A stretch of DNA of 8,528 nt from Planctomycetota bacterium (GTDB lineage: Bacteria > Planctomycetota > PLA2), in contig JAKLKT010000102.1 in the NCBI GenBank assembly GCA_023150495.1, positions 1 through 8,528 on the forward strand. The letters run 5' to 3'. Position 1 is the stretch's first letter. Every line of letters starts with the position of its first letter. Made by a program: the position numbers and the translations under genes. Shown piece after piece: positions 1 to 5,940 of this stretch. Under the pieces are notes generated by a model that saw only the letters and a program-made list of their open reading frames with translations, searched no databases and had not been told where the DNA came from.

Positions 1-1156
1 GGTCGCGCGGCTGCGCGTTCGGGAAGGGCTGGTAGATCCAGCGCTGCACGTACGGGGGCCTCTGCTGCTCGAAGAACGCCTCCAAGGGGTCCGGGCGCGG
101 GGGGGCGAGCGCGGAGTCCCACAGGGCCCGCGCGATGGAGGGGCCGGCGAGGCTCCGCGCCATGCGCACGGTGTCCGCGCGGACCTCGACGGGCATCAGC
201 TCGGGCCGGACGAAGAGCGCGAAGAAGGCGCGCTCCTCGAGCTCCGCGATCCGCTGCTCGGCCGCGGTCCCCTCCATCTTCGCGAGGATCCGCGCGAGCC
301 GGAGCGCGCTCGCCGCGTGCGAGGGCGACGCCGCGAGGTTCTCCTCGAGGATCCTCCTCGATGCGGCGAGCGCCTCGTGCGCGGCGCCCTTGCGCGCGGT
401 CTCCTCGATCGTGCCGCGCCGCCGGACCGCCTCGGCGAGGTCGAAGCGCGTGTCCGCGTCCCCCGGCAGCCGCGAGAGGATCTCGCGCGCCTCGGCCTCG
501 ACCGAGATCGGGTCGCGCTCGCGCTTCAGGTGGTCCAGGAACCCGCGGCGCTTCGCGACGTCGTCGGGGCGCCGCTTCACGATCTCCCGCCACGCGGCCG
601 TGATCCGCGTGGCGCGCTCCTTCGCCGGGATCCAGTCGGCGCCGCCCGGCCGCTGCAGCACGCCGTTCACGAAGACGATGCGCCCGTTGCGCCGCTCCTC
701 GCGCGGGGCCGCGGCGTAGACGCGCAGGAGCCCCTCCCACGGCCGGATCGACTCCGGGTCGAGCGCCACGCAGGAGAGGAACTCCGCCTCCGCCTGCGGG
801 AGCCAGCCGTGCTCGAGATAGAGCTCGGCGAGCCGGTATCGGACGGACACGTCGTCGATCGCCTCGCCGCGGCGGCGCAGGAGCGCCTCCATCTCGCGGC
901 GCACGGCGTCGTCGAGATCCGGCGGCTGCCACGTCCCCACCTCGACGGGGGGCGGGCGGTTGGGCTCCTCCGGCTGCGACGTCTGGTCGAACGGATCGAC
1001 CTCGATCTCGATCGTGCCCTCGGCGACGCCGCCGTCGACGACGATCCCGGCGTCGTCGCCGCAGCCGTCGTCCCCCTCCCCGCACCCCTCCCCGGACGGC
1101 TCCTGGGCCGGTGCCAGCGCGGACAGGACGAGGAGGAGCCACGCCGCTCTCGCCAT
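1..1156 (-). CDS. Exported TPR-type repeat protein, 3' end cut by the left window edge
   Basis: The open frame runs from an ATG at 1156 off the left edge; 385 codons are visible and no stop is reached. Residues 1-17 form a signal peptide: a basic start (MARAAW), a hydrophobic core and a likely cleavage after APA, before QEP. Residues 20-45 are a Gly/Asp/Glu-rich linker with two cysteines (C25, C32), followed by an acidic, Pro-rich stretch to about 80. Residues 103-136 look like a tetratricopeptide repeat (YRLAELYLEHGWLPQAEAEF, then CVALDP). The rest is helical and charged, with further TPR-like pairs around 235-295. TPR proteins act as protein-binding scaffolds, and this one should work outside the cytoplasm. 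No partner can be named. An in-frame ATG at 1171 is the alternative start. I prefer 1156 because it gives a cleaner signal peptide and has GGTGG about 7 nt upstream. The gene stands alone, divergent from the tRNA. Confidence 0.8.
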   Translation of the reverse strand, partial: MARAAWLLLVLSALAPAQEPSGEGCGEGDDGCGDDAGIVVDGGVAEGTIEIEVDPFDQTSQPEEPNRPPPVEVGTWQPPDLDDAVRREMEALLRRRGEAIDDVSVRYRLAELYLEHGWLPQAEAEFLSCVALDPESIRPWEGLLRVYAAAPREERRNGRIVFVNGVLQRPGGADWIPAKERATRITAAWREIVKRRPDDVAKRRGFLDHLKRERDPISVEAEAREILSRLPGDADTRFDLAEAVRRRGTIEETARKGAAHEALAASRRILEENLAASPSHAASALRLARILAKMEGTAAEQRIAELEERAFFALFVRPELMPVEVRADTVRMARSLAGPSIARALWDSALAPPRPDPLEAFFEQQRPPYVQRWIYQPFPNAQPRD

Positions 1157-1217
1157 GGGAAGGCCACCCATCCTAATCCAACGCGGCAGGGGCAGGCGTC
1201 GCTCCCCCCCGCCCGAC

Positions 1218-1245
1218 TTGCCAACCGGGAGGCCGCGGTTATCAT
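1218..1245 (+). promoter_or_regulatory. Sigma-70-type promoter of the tRNA gene
   Basis: A -35 box TTGCCA (1218-1223) and a -10 box TATCAT (1240-1245) are separated by 16 nt. Transcription would start near 1252, giving a leader of about 8 nt before the tRNA at 1260. The match and the placement are both good for a stable-RNA promoter. This is inferred from sequence only. Confidence 0.65.
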
Positions 1246-1259
1246 CCTTGGTTCTCCGC

Positions 1260-1334
1260 CGCGGGGTGGAGAAGTGGTATCTCACCAGGCTCATAACCTG
1301 GGGATCGCGGGTTCGAATCCCGCCCCCGCCACCA
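1260..1334 (+). tRNA. tRNA-Met(CAU), initiator type (tRNA-fMet)
   Basis: The whole cloverleaf can be folded by eye. The acceptor 5' strand is CGCGGGG (1260-1266) and the 3' strand is 1324-1330. The D arm is GAGA/UCUC around a 7-nt loop, the anticodon loop is CUCAUAA with CAU at 1292-1294, the variable loop has 5 nt, and the T arm is GCGGG-UUCGAAU-CCCGC. Discriminator A73 is followed by an encoded CCA (1331-1334). Two initiator hallmarks are present: position 1 does not pair with 72 (here C1 faces C72), and the D stem has the purine-pyrimidine pair A11:U24. The anticodon stem is CCAGG/CCUGG, so the usual three G:C pairs are G30:C40 and G31:C39 plus A29:U41. Elongator tRNA-Met or Ile2 are less likely because of the 1-72 mismatch. 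Confidence 0.93.
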
Positions 1335-1338
1335 ATCG

Positions 1339-1364
1339 AACGGGCCCCTCCGAGGGGCCCGTTT
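1339..1364 (+). terminator. Intrinsic terminator of the tRNA unit
   Basis: A perfect 11-bp stem, AACGGGCCCCT (1339-1349) with its complement at 1353-1363, closes a 3-nt CCG loop. It is followed by a short T run (TTT, 1362-1364), and the stem starts 5 nt after the tRNA CCA. It may also help end transcription of the convergent protease gene whose stop is at 1411, although its tail on that strand is poor in T. Confidence 0.85.
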
Positions 1365-1410
1365 CCGTTGGCGGGAGGCAGAGGGGGTCCGGGGGCGCCG
1401 GCTGCGACGG

Positions 1411-3102
1411 CTACTTGGATGCCGCGCAGACGCCGCAGAAGCCCGGCGGAAGCTGGACATAGGCGACCTGCGGCAGCGCCTTCTGCGCGAGCGCAGAGAG
1501 GCCGGCGAGCGGGTCCGGCGCGACGTGCGGATGTCTCAGGGTCACGTGGCCTTGGCCCCCGGTGAGGGCCGGGAGAGCGCTCCCGATGTACTCGAAGTAC
1601 ATCACGTTGTCGTTCTCGAGCACATGCGGTAGCCCGAGGTAGTGACCGACCTCGTGTGCGGCGACCTGCCCGACCGCGGCGGCATTGTCGAAGTCGTAGT
1701 CGACGACGACGCCGCTCGCGGGCGTGCCGTTGCGCTTCACCCCTGGGACTGTCGCAGCCAAGCCGAGCCAGGGTCCGCCGACCTGGACGGTCAGGACGAA
1801 GAAGACGTTCAGGCGGGTCTCGGACGCGACCTTGGACTCCTCCCACAGGATTGGTGTTTGCCCATACTCAAGGTCGTCGTAGGCCGGATTGGTCAGCGTG
1901 TAGTAGGAGACCTCGCCCATGCCCAACCCGATCTGCGCGAAGATGTCGCCCATGCGCGTGAGCACGGCCTGCAGCTTCGGATCCGTGGCGGGGTCCGAGA
2001 TCGCGAGGCCCGGCGCGAGGAAGACGTTCAGGTCGAGAATGCCGCCGTCAACCACGGCGCCCGTCCGGTTCTCGACGATCGCGCGCACGGCGCAGTAGCC
2101 CCCGCCGCCCCCGGGGCTGCCCCAGTAGTAGAGACGGAACCGGTAGACGCCGCCGCCGGCCACGAGCTGGGTCTCGGCGGCGTCGTTCTGCGGCAATGTC
2201 ACCGCGAGGGTGACGGAGGTCATGCCCGACTCCCACTTGAGCGGCCCGGCCTGCTGTTCGCCCACGTAGACCGTCCCGTCCGGTCCCTCGAGGTCGAGGA
2301 GTCCCACGTAGAGGCCGATGGATTCGAGCGAGAGGCTGATCGCGTCCGGCGGCACGTCCACCTCGAGCCAGTCGGTCTTGCCGTTCACGAAGGGCACGTT
2401 CCCGAAGTCCGTGATCTGCTCCGTCGGCCAGCTCGCGGTGCCTGCGGTCAGGCGGACCTTGAGAGACGGGCCGATGTCGTTGGTGATGCTGAAGGTGAAG
2501 TCGTGGGCGCCCCTCGTCGTCGGTGAGTACGTGATCGGGATCGCCAGGTTCTCGCCCGGCAGGAGCGTGCGGGGCGTGAACGATGTCGAGAACTCCGGCG
2601 GCAGCCCCTGGACGGCCGTCACCTTCACGCTCGTCAGCGTGCTCTCGTTCTGCACGGAGGCCGAGAGTGTCCTCTGCTTGCCGAACGTCGTGTCCGGGAA
2701 CGCGAGCGCGGGCGTCAGGAGCGTGAGCGTCGCATTCTCCACGTTCGCCCGCAGCAGGAGCGCGACCTCGCGCTGCTCCGCACCCGCGACGAATTCGAGG
2801 TGGATCCGGCCCTCGCGGATCCCGGGACCGGGGGGATTGAACATCACGGCCAGGACCATGTCGCCGCCCGCGACCACGTCGGCAGGCAGCGCGTCGGCCG
2901 TGGGCACGAAGGGTCCCGTCGATCCCCCCGTCTCGACGACGGTCGCGGCCGCGTCCAGCGGGTTCGCGATCGTGACGTTGAACGTCATCGCGCCGGCGGG
3001 CACCGCTCCGAGGTCCACCGTCTGCTCGAGGATCTGGTCAACCGCACTTCCGCCGCCGCCGCACGCTGCGAGCAGCGCAAGGAACAACCCCGTCCGCCTC
3101 AT
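1411..3102 (-). CDS. Lipoprotein with ASH/Ig-like domains and a metzincin-type zinc metalloprotease domain
   Basis: This gene encodes 563 aa from the ATG at 3102. Residues 1-14 are a lipoprotein signal peptide with lipobox L11-A-A-C14, followed by a Gly/Ser linker; Gly at +2 suggests outer-membrane sorting by the E. coli rule. Residues 25-120 and 124-222 are two beta-rich repeats of the ASH/Ig-like type, each with a DLG..P or AFPDT..G opening and a late FNP.G or YSPT.RG motif. Residues 225-345 form another beta-rich region, somewhat like a pre-peptidase C-terminal domain. Residues 355-530 are the catalytic part: H483-E-V-G-H487-YLGLP-H493 is the HExxHxxGxxH zinc motif, and N499-V-M501-Y is a plausible Met-turn. 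It is probably a surface-anchored protease; the substrate is unknown. The C-terminus carries an odd CxxC (C556-GV-C559). An in-frame ATG at 3138 is rejected because only 3102 gives the lipobox. It is transcribed alone and converges on the tRNA unit. Confidence 0.88.
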   Translation of the reverse strand: MRRTGLFLALLAACGGGGSAVDQILEQTVDLGAVPAGAMTFNVTIANPLDAAATVVETGGSTGPFVPTADALPADVVAGGDMVLAVMFNPPGPGIREGRIHLEFVAGAEQREVALLLRANVENATLTLLTPALAFPDTTFGKQRTLSASVQNESTLTSVKVTAVQGLPPEFSTSFTPRTLLPGENLAIPITYSPTTRGAHDFTFSITNDIGPSLKVRLTAGTASWPTEQITDFGNVPFVNGKTDWLEVDVPPDAISLSLESIGLYVGLLDLEGPDGTVYVGEQQAGPLKWESGMTSVTLAVTLPQNDAAETQLVAGGGVYRFRLYYWGSPGGGGGYCAVRAIVENRTGAVVDGGILDLNVFLAPGLAISDPATDPKLQAVLTRMGDIFAQIGLGMGEVSYYTLTNPAYDDLEYGQTPILWEESKVASETRLNVFFVLTVQVGGPWLGLAATVPGVKRNGTPASGVVVDYDFDNAAAVGQVAAHEVGHYLGLPHVLENDNVMYFEYIGSALPALTGGQGHVTLRHPHVAPDPLAGLSALAQKALPQVAYVQLPPGFCGVCAASK

Positions 3103-3109
3103 GTCGGCC

Positions 3110-3138
3110 ACCCTACACCGCGAGTCGCGCCGCGTCAC
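3110..3138 (-). promoter_or_regulatory. Probable promoter of the metalloprotease lipoprotein gene
   Basis: On the minus strand, GTGACG (3138-3133, four of six bases of TTGACA) is followed by a 17-nt spacer and TAGGGT (3115-3110). Seven bases then lead to the ATG at 3102, so the transcript may start at or next to the start codon. The same stretch includes AGGGTGG, which could act as a Shine-Dalgarno site instead if a promoter lies further upstream. Sequence cannot tell these apart. Confidence 0.45.
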
Positions 3139-3230
3139 CCTGAAAGGGCGGTTGCAACTCTAAGTGCGTGCGGCGTATCCACTTGCGCCTCGCCGATGCT
3201 CACGCGCGATGAGGGGGGAGCGCGAGCGCA

Positions 3231-3254
3231 GAAAGCCCCGCCGGGGCGGGGCTT
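3231..3254 (-). terminator. Intrinsic terminator of the VOC-protein gene
   Basis: AAGCCCCGCC (3233-3242) is the exact reverse complement of GGCGGGGCTT (3245-3254), giving a 10-bp stem with a very tight loop. Read on the minus strand the stem ends in TTTC, a short T tract. It lies 30 nt beyond the stop of the minus-strand gene at 3284 and before the protease gene, so it separates the two. Confidence 0.8.
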
Positions 3255-3283
3255 GGATCGCCTGGCGAAGCCTCGGAGGGCGT

Positions 3284-3700
3284 CTACTTCGCGAAGAGGC
3301 GCTTCTCGTCCCTGAACGCCTTGAACTCGATTGCGTTCCCGCTCGGGTCCTTCACGAACATCGTCGCCTGCTCGCCCGGCTTGCCCCGGAACCGGATCGT
3401 CGGCTCGACGAGGAAGGGCGCGCCACGATCCCGGAGCCGCCTCTCCATCGCGGGGAACTCCTCCCACGGGAGCACGACGCCGAAGTGGCGGACGGGGATC
3501 GCCTCGCCGTCCACCTCGTTCGTCGGGTCGGCGGCGCCCTCCGGACTCAGGTGGGCGACGATCTGGTGGCCGAAGAAGTCGAAGTCGACCCAGCTGTCGC
3601 TGCTCCGGCCCTCCGGGCAGCCGAGGAGGCCGCCGTAGAAGGCGCGCGCCTCCGCGAGGTCCTTGACGGGGAAGGCGAGGTGGAAGGGACGGAGCGGCAT
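3284..3700 (-). CDS. VOC/glyoxalase-fold protein, predicted extradiol-dioxygenase-like (138 aa)
   Basis: This is a complete small protein of 138 aa, a usual length for single-module VOC proteins. It has two beta-alpha-beta-beta-beta halves: residues 4-52 (FHLAFPVKDLAEARAFYGGL, then the FDFFGHQ strand) and 68-130 (PVRHFGVVLPW, then FVKDPSGNAIEFK). The expected metal triad is visible as H7, H72 and E125, so it should bind a divalent metal. The opening and the DFFGHQIVAHL segment resemble the group annotated as predicted extradiol dioxygenase-family proteins (COG3565 type). The substrate is not known, and lyase, isomerase or thiol-transfer activity is equally possible for this fold. There is no Shine-Dalgarno site before the ATG. 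The gene is monocistronic, divergent from the VKOR operon across a 53-bp spacer, and has its own terminator at 3231-3254. Confidence 0.9.
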   Translation of the reverse strand: MPLRPFHLAFPVKDLAEARAFYGGLLGCPEGRSSDSWVDFDFFGHQIVAHLSPEGAADPTNEVDGEAIPVRHFGVVLPWEEFPAMERRLRDRGAPFLVEPTIRFRGKPGEQATMFVKDPSGNAIEFKAFRDEKRLFAK

Positions 3701-3707
3701 GCCCCGG

Positions 3708-3713
3708 ATGCTA
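3708..3713 (-). promoter_or_regulatory. Candidate -10 box of the VOC-protein gene (leaderless)
   Basis: TAGCAT on the minus strand is followed by 7 nt and then the ATG at 3700, so transcription would start at the start codon. No -35 box is recognisable upstream, where the minus strand is a run of G. Support comes mainly from the same spacing at other genes in the window. Confidence 0.4.
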
Positions 3714-3741
3714 CCGCCCCCCCACCCCCCACGCCTCCGCC

Positions 3742-3747
3742 TATAAT
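3742..3747 (+). promoter_or_regulatory. Perfect TATAAT -10 box just before the VKOR-DsbA gene (leaderless)
   Basis: TATAAT stands 6 nt before the ATG at 3754. The usual start point, about 7 nt past a -10 box, is the A of the ATG itself. In this GC-rich spacer an exact consensus hexamer is unlikely to be chance. The -35 position falls in a C run and shows no match, so an activator or an atypical -35 is possible. Confidence 0.6.
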
Positions 3748-3753
3748 CCAGGC

Positions 3754-4857
3754 ATGAGCCCCGCCCGGTACCGCATGGCGCTCGCGGTCGCGCTCGCGAC
3801 CGCGCTCGTCGCGCTCATCCTGAGGTACGAGAGCGCTCGCCACGAGGCGACCGGCCGGGCGTCGAGCTGCCACATCGGCGAGTCGGGGAAGTTCGACTGC
3901 GACGCCGTCCAGACCTCCGCGTATGCGAAGGTCATGGGCGTCTCGCTCGCGACGTGGGGGGCGCTCGGGGCGGGGACGCTCTTCCTCTGGCTCCTCGCGT
4001 CGCGCCGCCAGCCCTCGCTCCTCGTCGCGGCGGGCGCGGGCGCCGCGCTCTCCGTCTGCGTGGTCGCCTACACGGCGGTCGTCTCCTGGGGCGTGCTGGG
4101 CAAGATCTGCCTCTACTGCACCGCGATGCAGGCCGGATTCCTCGCGTTCGCGGCGCTCGTCGTTCCTCCCGCGTGGAGGGCGCGCGCCTCCCTCCCCCGG
4201 AGCCCCCTCCTCATGGGCGGGACCATCGCCGGCGTCCTCCTCGCGCTCGCGCTCTCCGGCGAGGCCTACGCTGCCGAGCGGGCCCGGCTCGAGCGCATGT
4301 TCGGGACGACCGCCGGCAAGGGGCTCCGGCTCGACATCTCCGACACGCTCGTCCTCGGCGACCCGGCGACGCGCGTGTCGGTGGTCCTCTTCCTCGACTT
4401 CGGCTGCCCGGCCTGCCGCGAGTGCTCGCGGAAGGCCGCGGAGCTGGTGAAGAAGTACCCGGGCTGCGTGCACTTCCGGCTCAAGCACTACCCGCTCGAC
4501 CGGGAGTGCAACCAGCAGCTCACGGAGATCCTGCACGTGGCGGCGTGCCGCGCGGCGGTCGCGGGGCAGGCGGCGCAGTCGCTCGGGCTGGATGCGCAGG
4601 CGGTGCCGCTGATCTTCGGCCACCAGGAGGACGGGTTCGGGGCGCTGGTCCTCAGGAAGATCGGCGAGGAGCTCGGCGTGCCGCCGGCGAAGTGGGCGGA
4701 GGCGCTCGCGTCGCCCGAGGCGAAGGCGATCGTCGCGAGGGACATCGCAGAGGGCAACGCGCTCGGCCTGAAGCAGGTGCCCGTCGCGTACGTGAACGGC
4801 CGGCCGGTCGACACGGCGCGCATCGATCAGACGATCGCGAAGCTCTGCGGCCGATGA
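3754..4857 (+). CDS. VKOR-DsbA fusion: quinone-linked disulfide-forming membrane protein
   Basis: This 367-aa protein joins a vitamin K epoxide reductase (VKOR) membrane domain to a DsbA-like thioredoxin domain. Such proteins oxidise exported thiols and pass the electrons to quinone, doing the work of DsbB plus DsbA. Residues 1-170 hold about five membrane segments (near 8-23, 63-82, 89-112, 117-140 and 151-168). The loop cysteine pair is C39 and C49, inside the family signature FDCDAVQTSAYAKVMGVSLA, with the conserved Ser at 64. The quinone-side centre is C119-LY-C122 at the start of the fourth segment. Residues 200-365 are the periplasmic thioredoxin domain, with GDP....V.LFLDFG, active site C218-PA-C221 and cis-Pro V342-P343. 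All redox residues expected for an active enzyme are present. Its TGA overlaps the next ATG (ATGA at 4854-4857), so the two genes are probably translationally coupled. The start is supported by TATAAT 6 nt upstream. Confidence 0.93.
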   Translation: MSPARYRMALAVALATALVALILRYESARHEATGRASSCHIGESGKFDCDAVQTSAYAKVMGVSLATWGALGAGTLFLWLLASRRQPSLLVAAGAGAALSVCVVAYTAVVSWGVLGKICLYCTAMQAGFLAFAALVVPPAWRARASLPRSPLLMGGTIAGVLLALALSGEAYAAERARLERMFGTTAGKGLRLDISDTLVLGDPATRVSVVLFLDFGCPACRECSRKAAELVKKYPGCVHFRLKHYPLDRECNQQLTEILHVAACRAAVAGQAAQSLGLDAQAVPLIFGHQEDGFGALVLRKIGEELGVPPAKWAEALASPEAKAIVARDIAEGNALGLKQVPVAYVNGRPVDTARIDQTIAKLCGR

Positions 4858-5822
4858 CCCGCCGGGACGACGCGCTCTTCACAGGCGCCGCGGTCGGGTG
4901 CTTCCTGCTCGCGGCGTTCCAGGTCTGGTACCTCGCGCTGCCGGTCGACCGAGCGGCGCTCTTCGACTACTGCCGGTGGACGGAGCACCTCGACTGCTTC
5001 GAGTCGCTGCAGCGGGAGGGCGGCGCGCTCCTGCCCGTGCTCGCGGCGCTCGCGGGCGTGCTGCTGTTCGAGGCGTCTCTCTCGCTCCTCGCGCTCGCCG
5101 CGGAGCCGCCGCGGAGCGAGGCATGGGCGGGCCTCTCGCGGCTCGCGTCGTTCCCGGCGTCCGGGCTCGCGGCCTACGTGCTGCTGAGCCACAGCCTCGA
5201 CCTCGGCAAGACGAGCCCGAGCGCGGTCCTCATCGCCCTGCTGTCGGTCGGCCAGAACGTGCTTGTCGTGCTCAGGGCGAGGCTCGGCGTGCGGATGCGC
5301 GACGCGGGCGCCGTGCCGTACGCGCTGGCCGCCGCGGCGGCGCTCTTCGGCATCTTCGTCGGGGGGGCTGCGGGGGACGCGCGGGAGTCGGCCGCGAACG
5401 AGGTGGTCGTCCAGATGGCGCCGCCCGCGGTCGTGCTGCCGGACTTCGAGCAGGAGATCCCGCGGGAGGGCGCGGTCGCGCTCGGCGACCCGCGCGCGCC
5501 GGTGGAAGTGCTGCTCTTCCTCGACCCGGAGCAGGAGGAGTCGCGGAACGTGCTGCGCGACGCGCTGGAGATGAAGGACCCGGGCGTGATCCTGCAGGTC
5601 TACATGAAGGGTCGCGCGCTCCCCTCGGACGCGCGGGTGCTCCTCGAGGCGGCGGCGCGGGGCGATGCGCTGCCGGCGGCGGAGCCGAGCGTGCACCCGG
5701 CGCGCGCCGTGGCGGCGGCGAGGATCACGGAGTACCCGACGGCGATCTGGAAGGGCGGCCGTGAGGCCGGCGGCTTGTCCCTCGCGCAGGTCCTCTCCGC
5801 CGCGCGCGACACGAAGAACTAG
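4854..5822 (+). CDS. Redox-dead VKOR-DsbA paralogue (both CxxC motifs lost)
   Basis: This 322-aa protein has the same layout as its upstream neighbour: a first membrane segment (8-29), a loop with C40 and C48 (YCRWTEHLDC), three or four more membrane segments (near 60-82, 97-112, 122-141 and 153-172), then a thioredoxin-like domain (205-320). Aligned by eye, LGKICLYC of the neighbour becomes LGKTSPSA here, so both quinone-side cysteines are replaced (S121, A124). LFLDFGCPAC becomes LFLDPEQEES, so the thioredoxin CxxC is replaced by Q227 and S230. The GDPRAPVEVLLFLD entry strand and a cis-Pro (Y294-P295, in EYPTAIWKGG) remain, so the fold seems kept. The helical insert before the cis-Pro is about 57 residues shorter. 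The frame is intact, so it is not an obvious pseudogene. I infer a non-catalytic partner or regulator of the VKOR-DsbA enzyme. The long frame open upstream of 4854 is a shadow of the neighbour. The stop lies in an inverted-repeat element. Confidence 0.85.
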   Translation: MTRRDDALFTGAAVGCFLLAAFQVWYLALPVDRAALFDYCRWTEHLDCFESLQREGGALLPVLAALAGVLLFEASLSLLALAAEPPRSEAWAGLSRLASFPASGLAAYVLLSHSLDLGKTSPSAVLIALLSVGQNVLVVLRARLGVRMRDAGAVPYALAAAAALFGIFVGGAAGDARESAANEVVVQMAPPAVVLPDFEQEIPREGAVALGDPRAPVEVLLFLDPEQEESRNVLRDALEMKDPGVILQVYMKGRALPSDARVLLEAAARGDALPAAEPSVHPARAVAAARITEYPTAIWKGGREAGGLSLAQVLSAARDTKN

Positions 5823-5921
5823 CGGTACGGTGCCAGGCTCCGATCCGCTAGTAACTCGAGGTTTTCCGCCTGCCATTCGGGGAAAACTGATAGTGGAAGT
5901 GTGCCAGGCACCGTACCGCTA
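5820..5921. repeat. Inverted-repeat element of about 100 bp (REPIN- or MITE-like) between convergent genes
   Basis: The left arm TAGCGGTACGGTGCCAGGC (5820-5838) matches the reverse complement of 5903-5921 with one mismatch. Each arm contains its own small palindrome; on the right it is GTGCC-A-GGCAC. Inner arms ACTCGAGGTTTTCC (5854-5867) and 5881-5894 are complementary at 10 of 14 positions, including an unbroken GTTTTCC/GGAAAAC. The whole unit can fold into one long hairpin. It fills most of the 118-bp gap between two convergent genes, so it may also end transcription from both sides. Hairpins built on a GGTGCC.GGCACC core are typical of dispersed REP-type elements, but I have only this one copy. 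Both ends are TA, which would also fit a MITE with TA target duplication. Confidence 0.75.
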
Positions 5922-5940
5922 ACAGACGACGCGCTTCGAG

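Noticed and set aside
1242..1460. Minus-strand open frame containing GRDSNPRSPGYEPGEIP
   Set aside because: This is the antisense of the tRNA-Met gene and its terminator, a common false gene call opposite tRNAs.
317..1462. Plus-strand open frame of 381 codons across the TPR gene and the tRNA
   Set aside because: It runs through a tRNA and terminator and has no recognisable domain; its Arg/Leu/Pro-rich composition is typical of a GC-rich antisense frame.
3547..4623. Minus-strand open frame of 358 codons opposite the VKOR-DsbA gene
   Set aside because: Low-complexity Arg/Glu/Ala-rich antisense frame that overlaps two well-supported genes.
3954..5822. A 622-codon open frame that could suggest one large fusion protein
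   Set aside because: Up to 4854 it is an Arg/Gly-rich shadow of the VKOR-DsbA gene in another frame. The real protein begins at the ATGA overlap at 4854.
4854..5822. Calling the VKOR paralogue a pseudogene because its catalytic cysteines are missing
   Set aside because: The frame is intact over 322 codons, the fold signatures remain, and the gene is coupled by ATGA to an active enzyme, which fits a retained non-catalytic protein better.
4827..5876. Minus-strand open frame of 349 codons opposite the VKOR paralogue
   Set aside because: Arg/Glu/His-rich antisense shadow whose start lies inside the inverted-repeat element; no domain or signal peptide.
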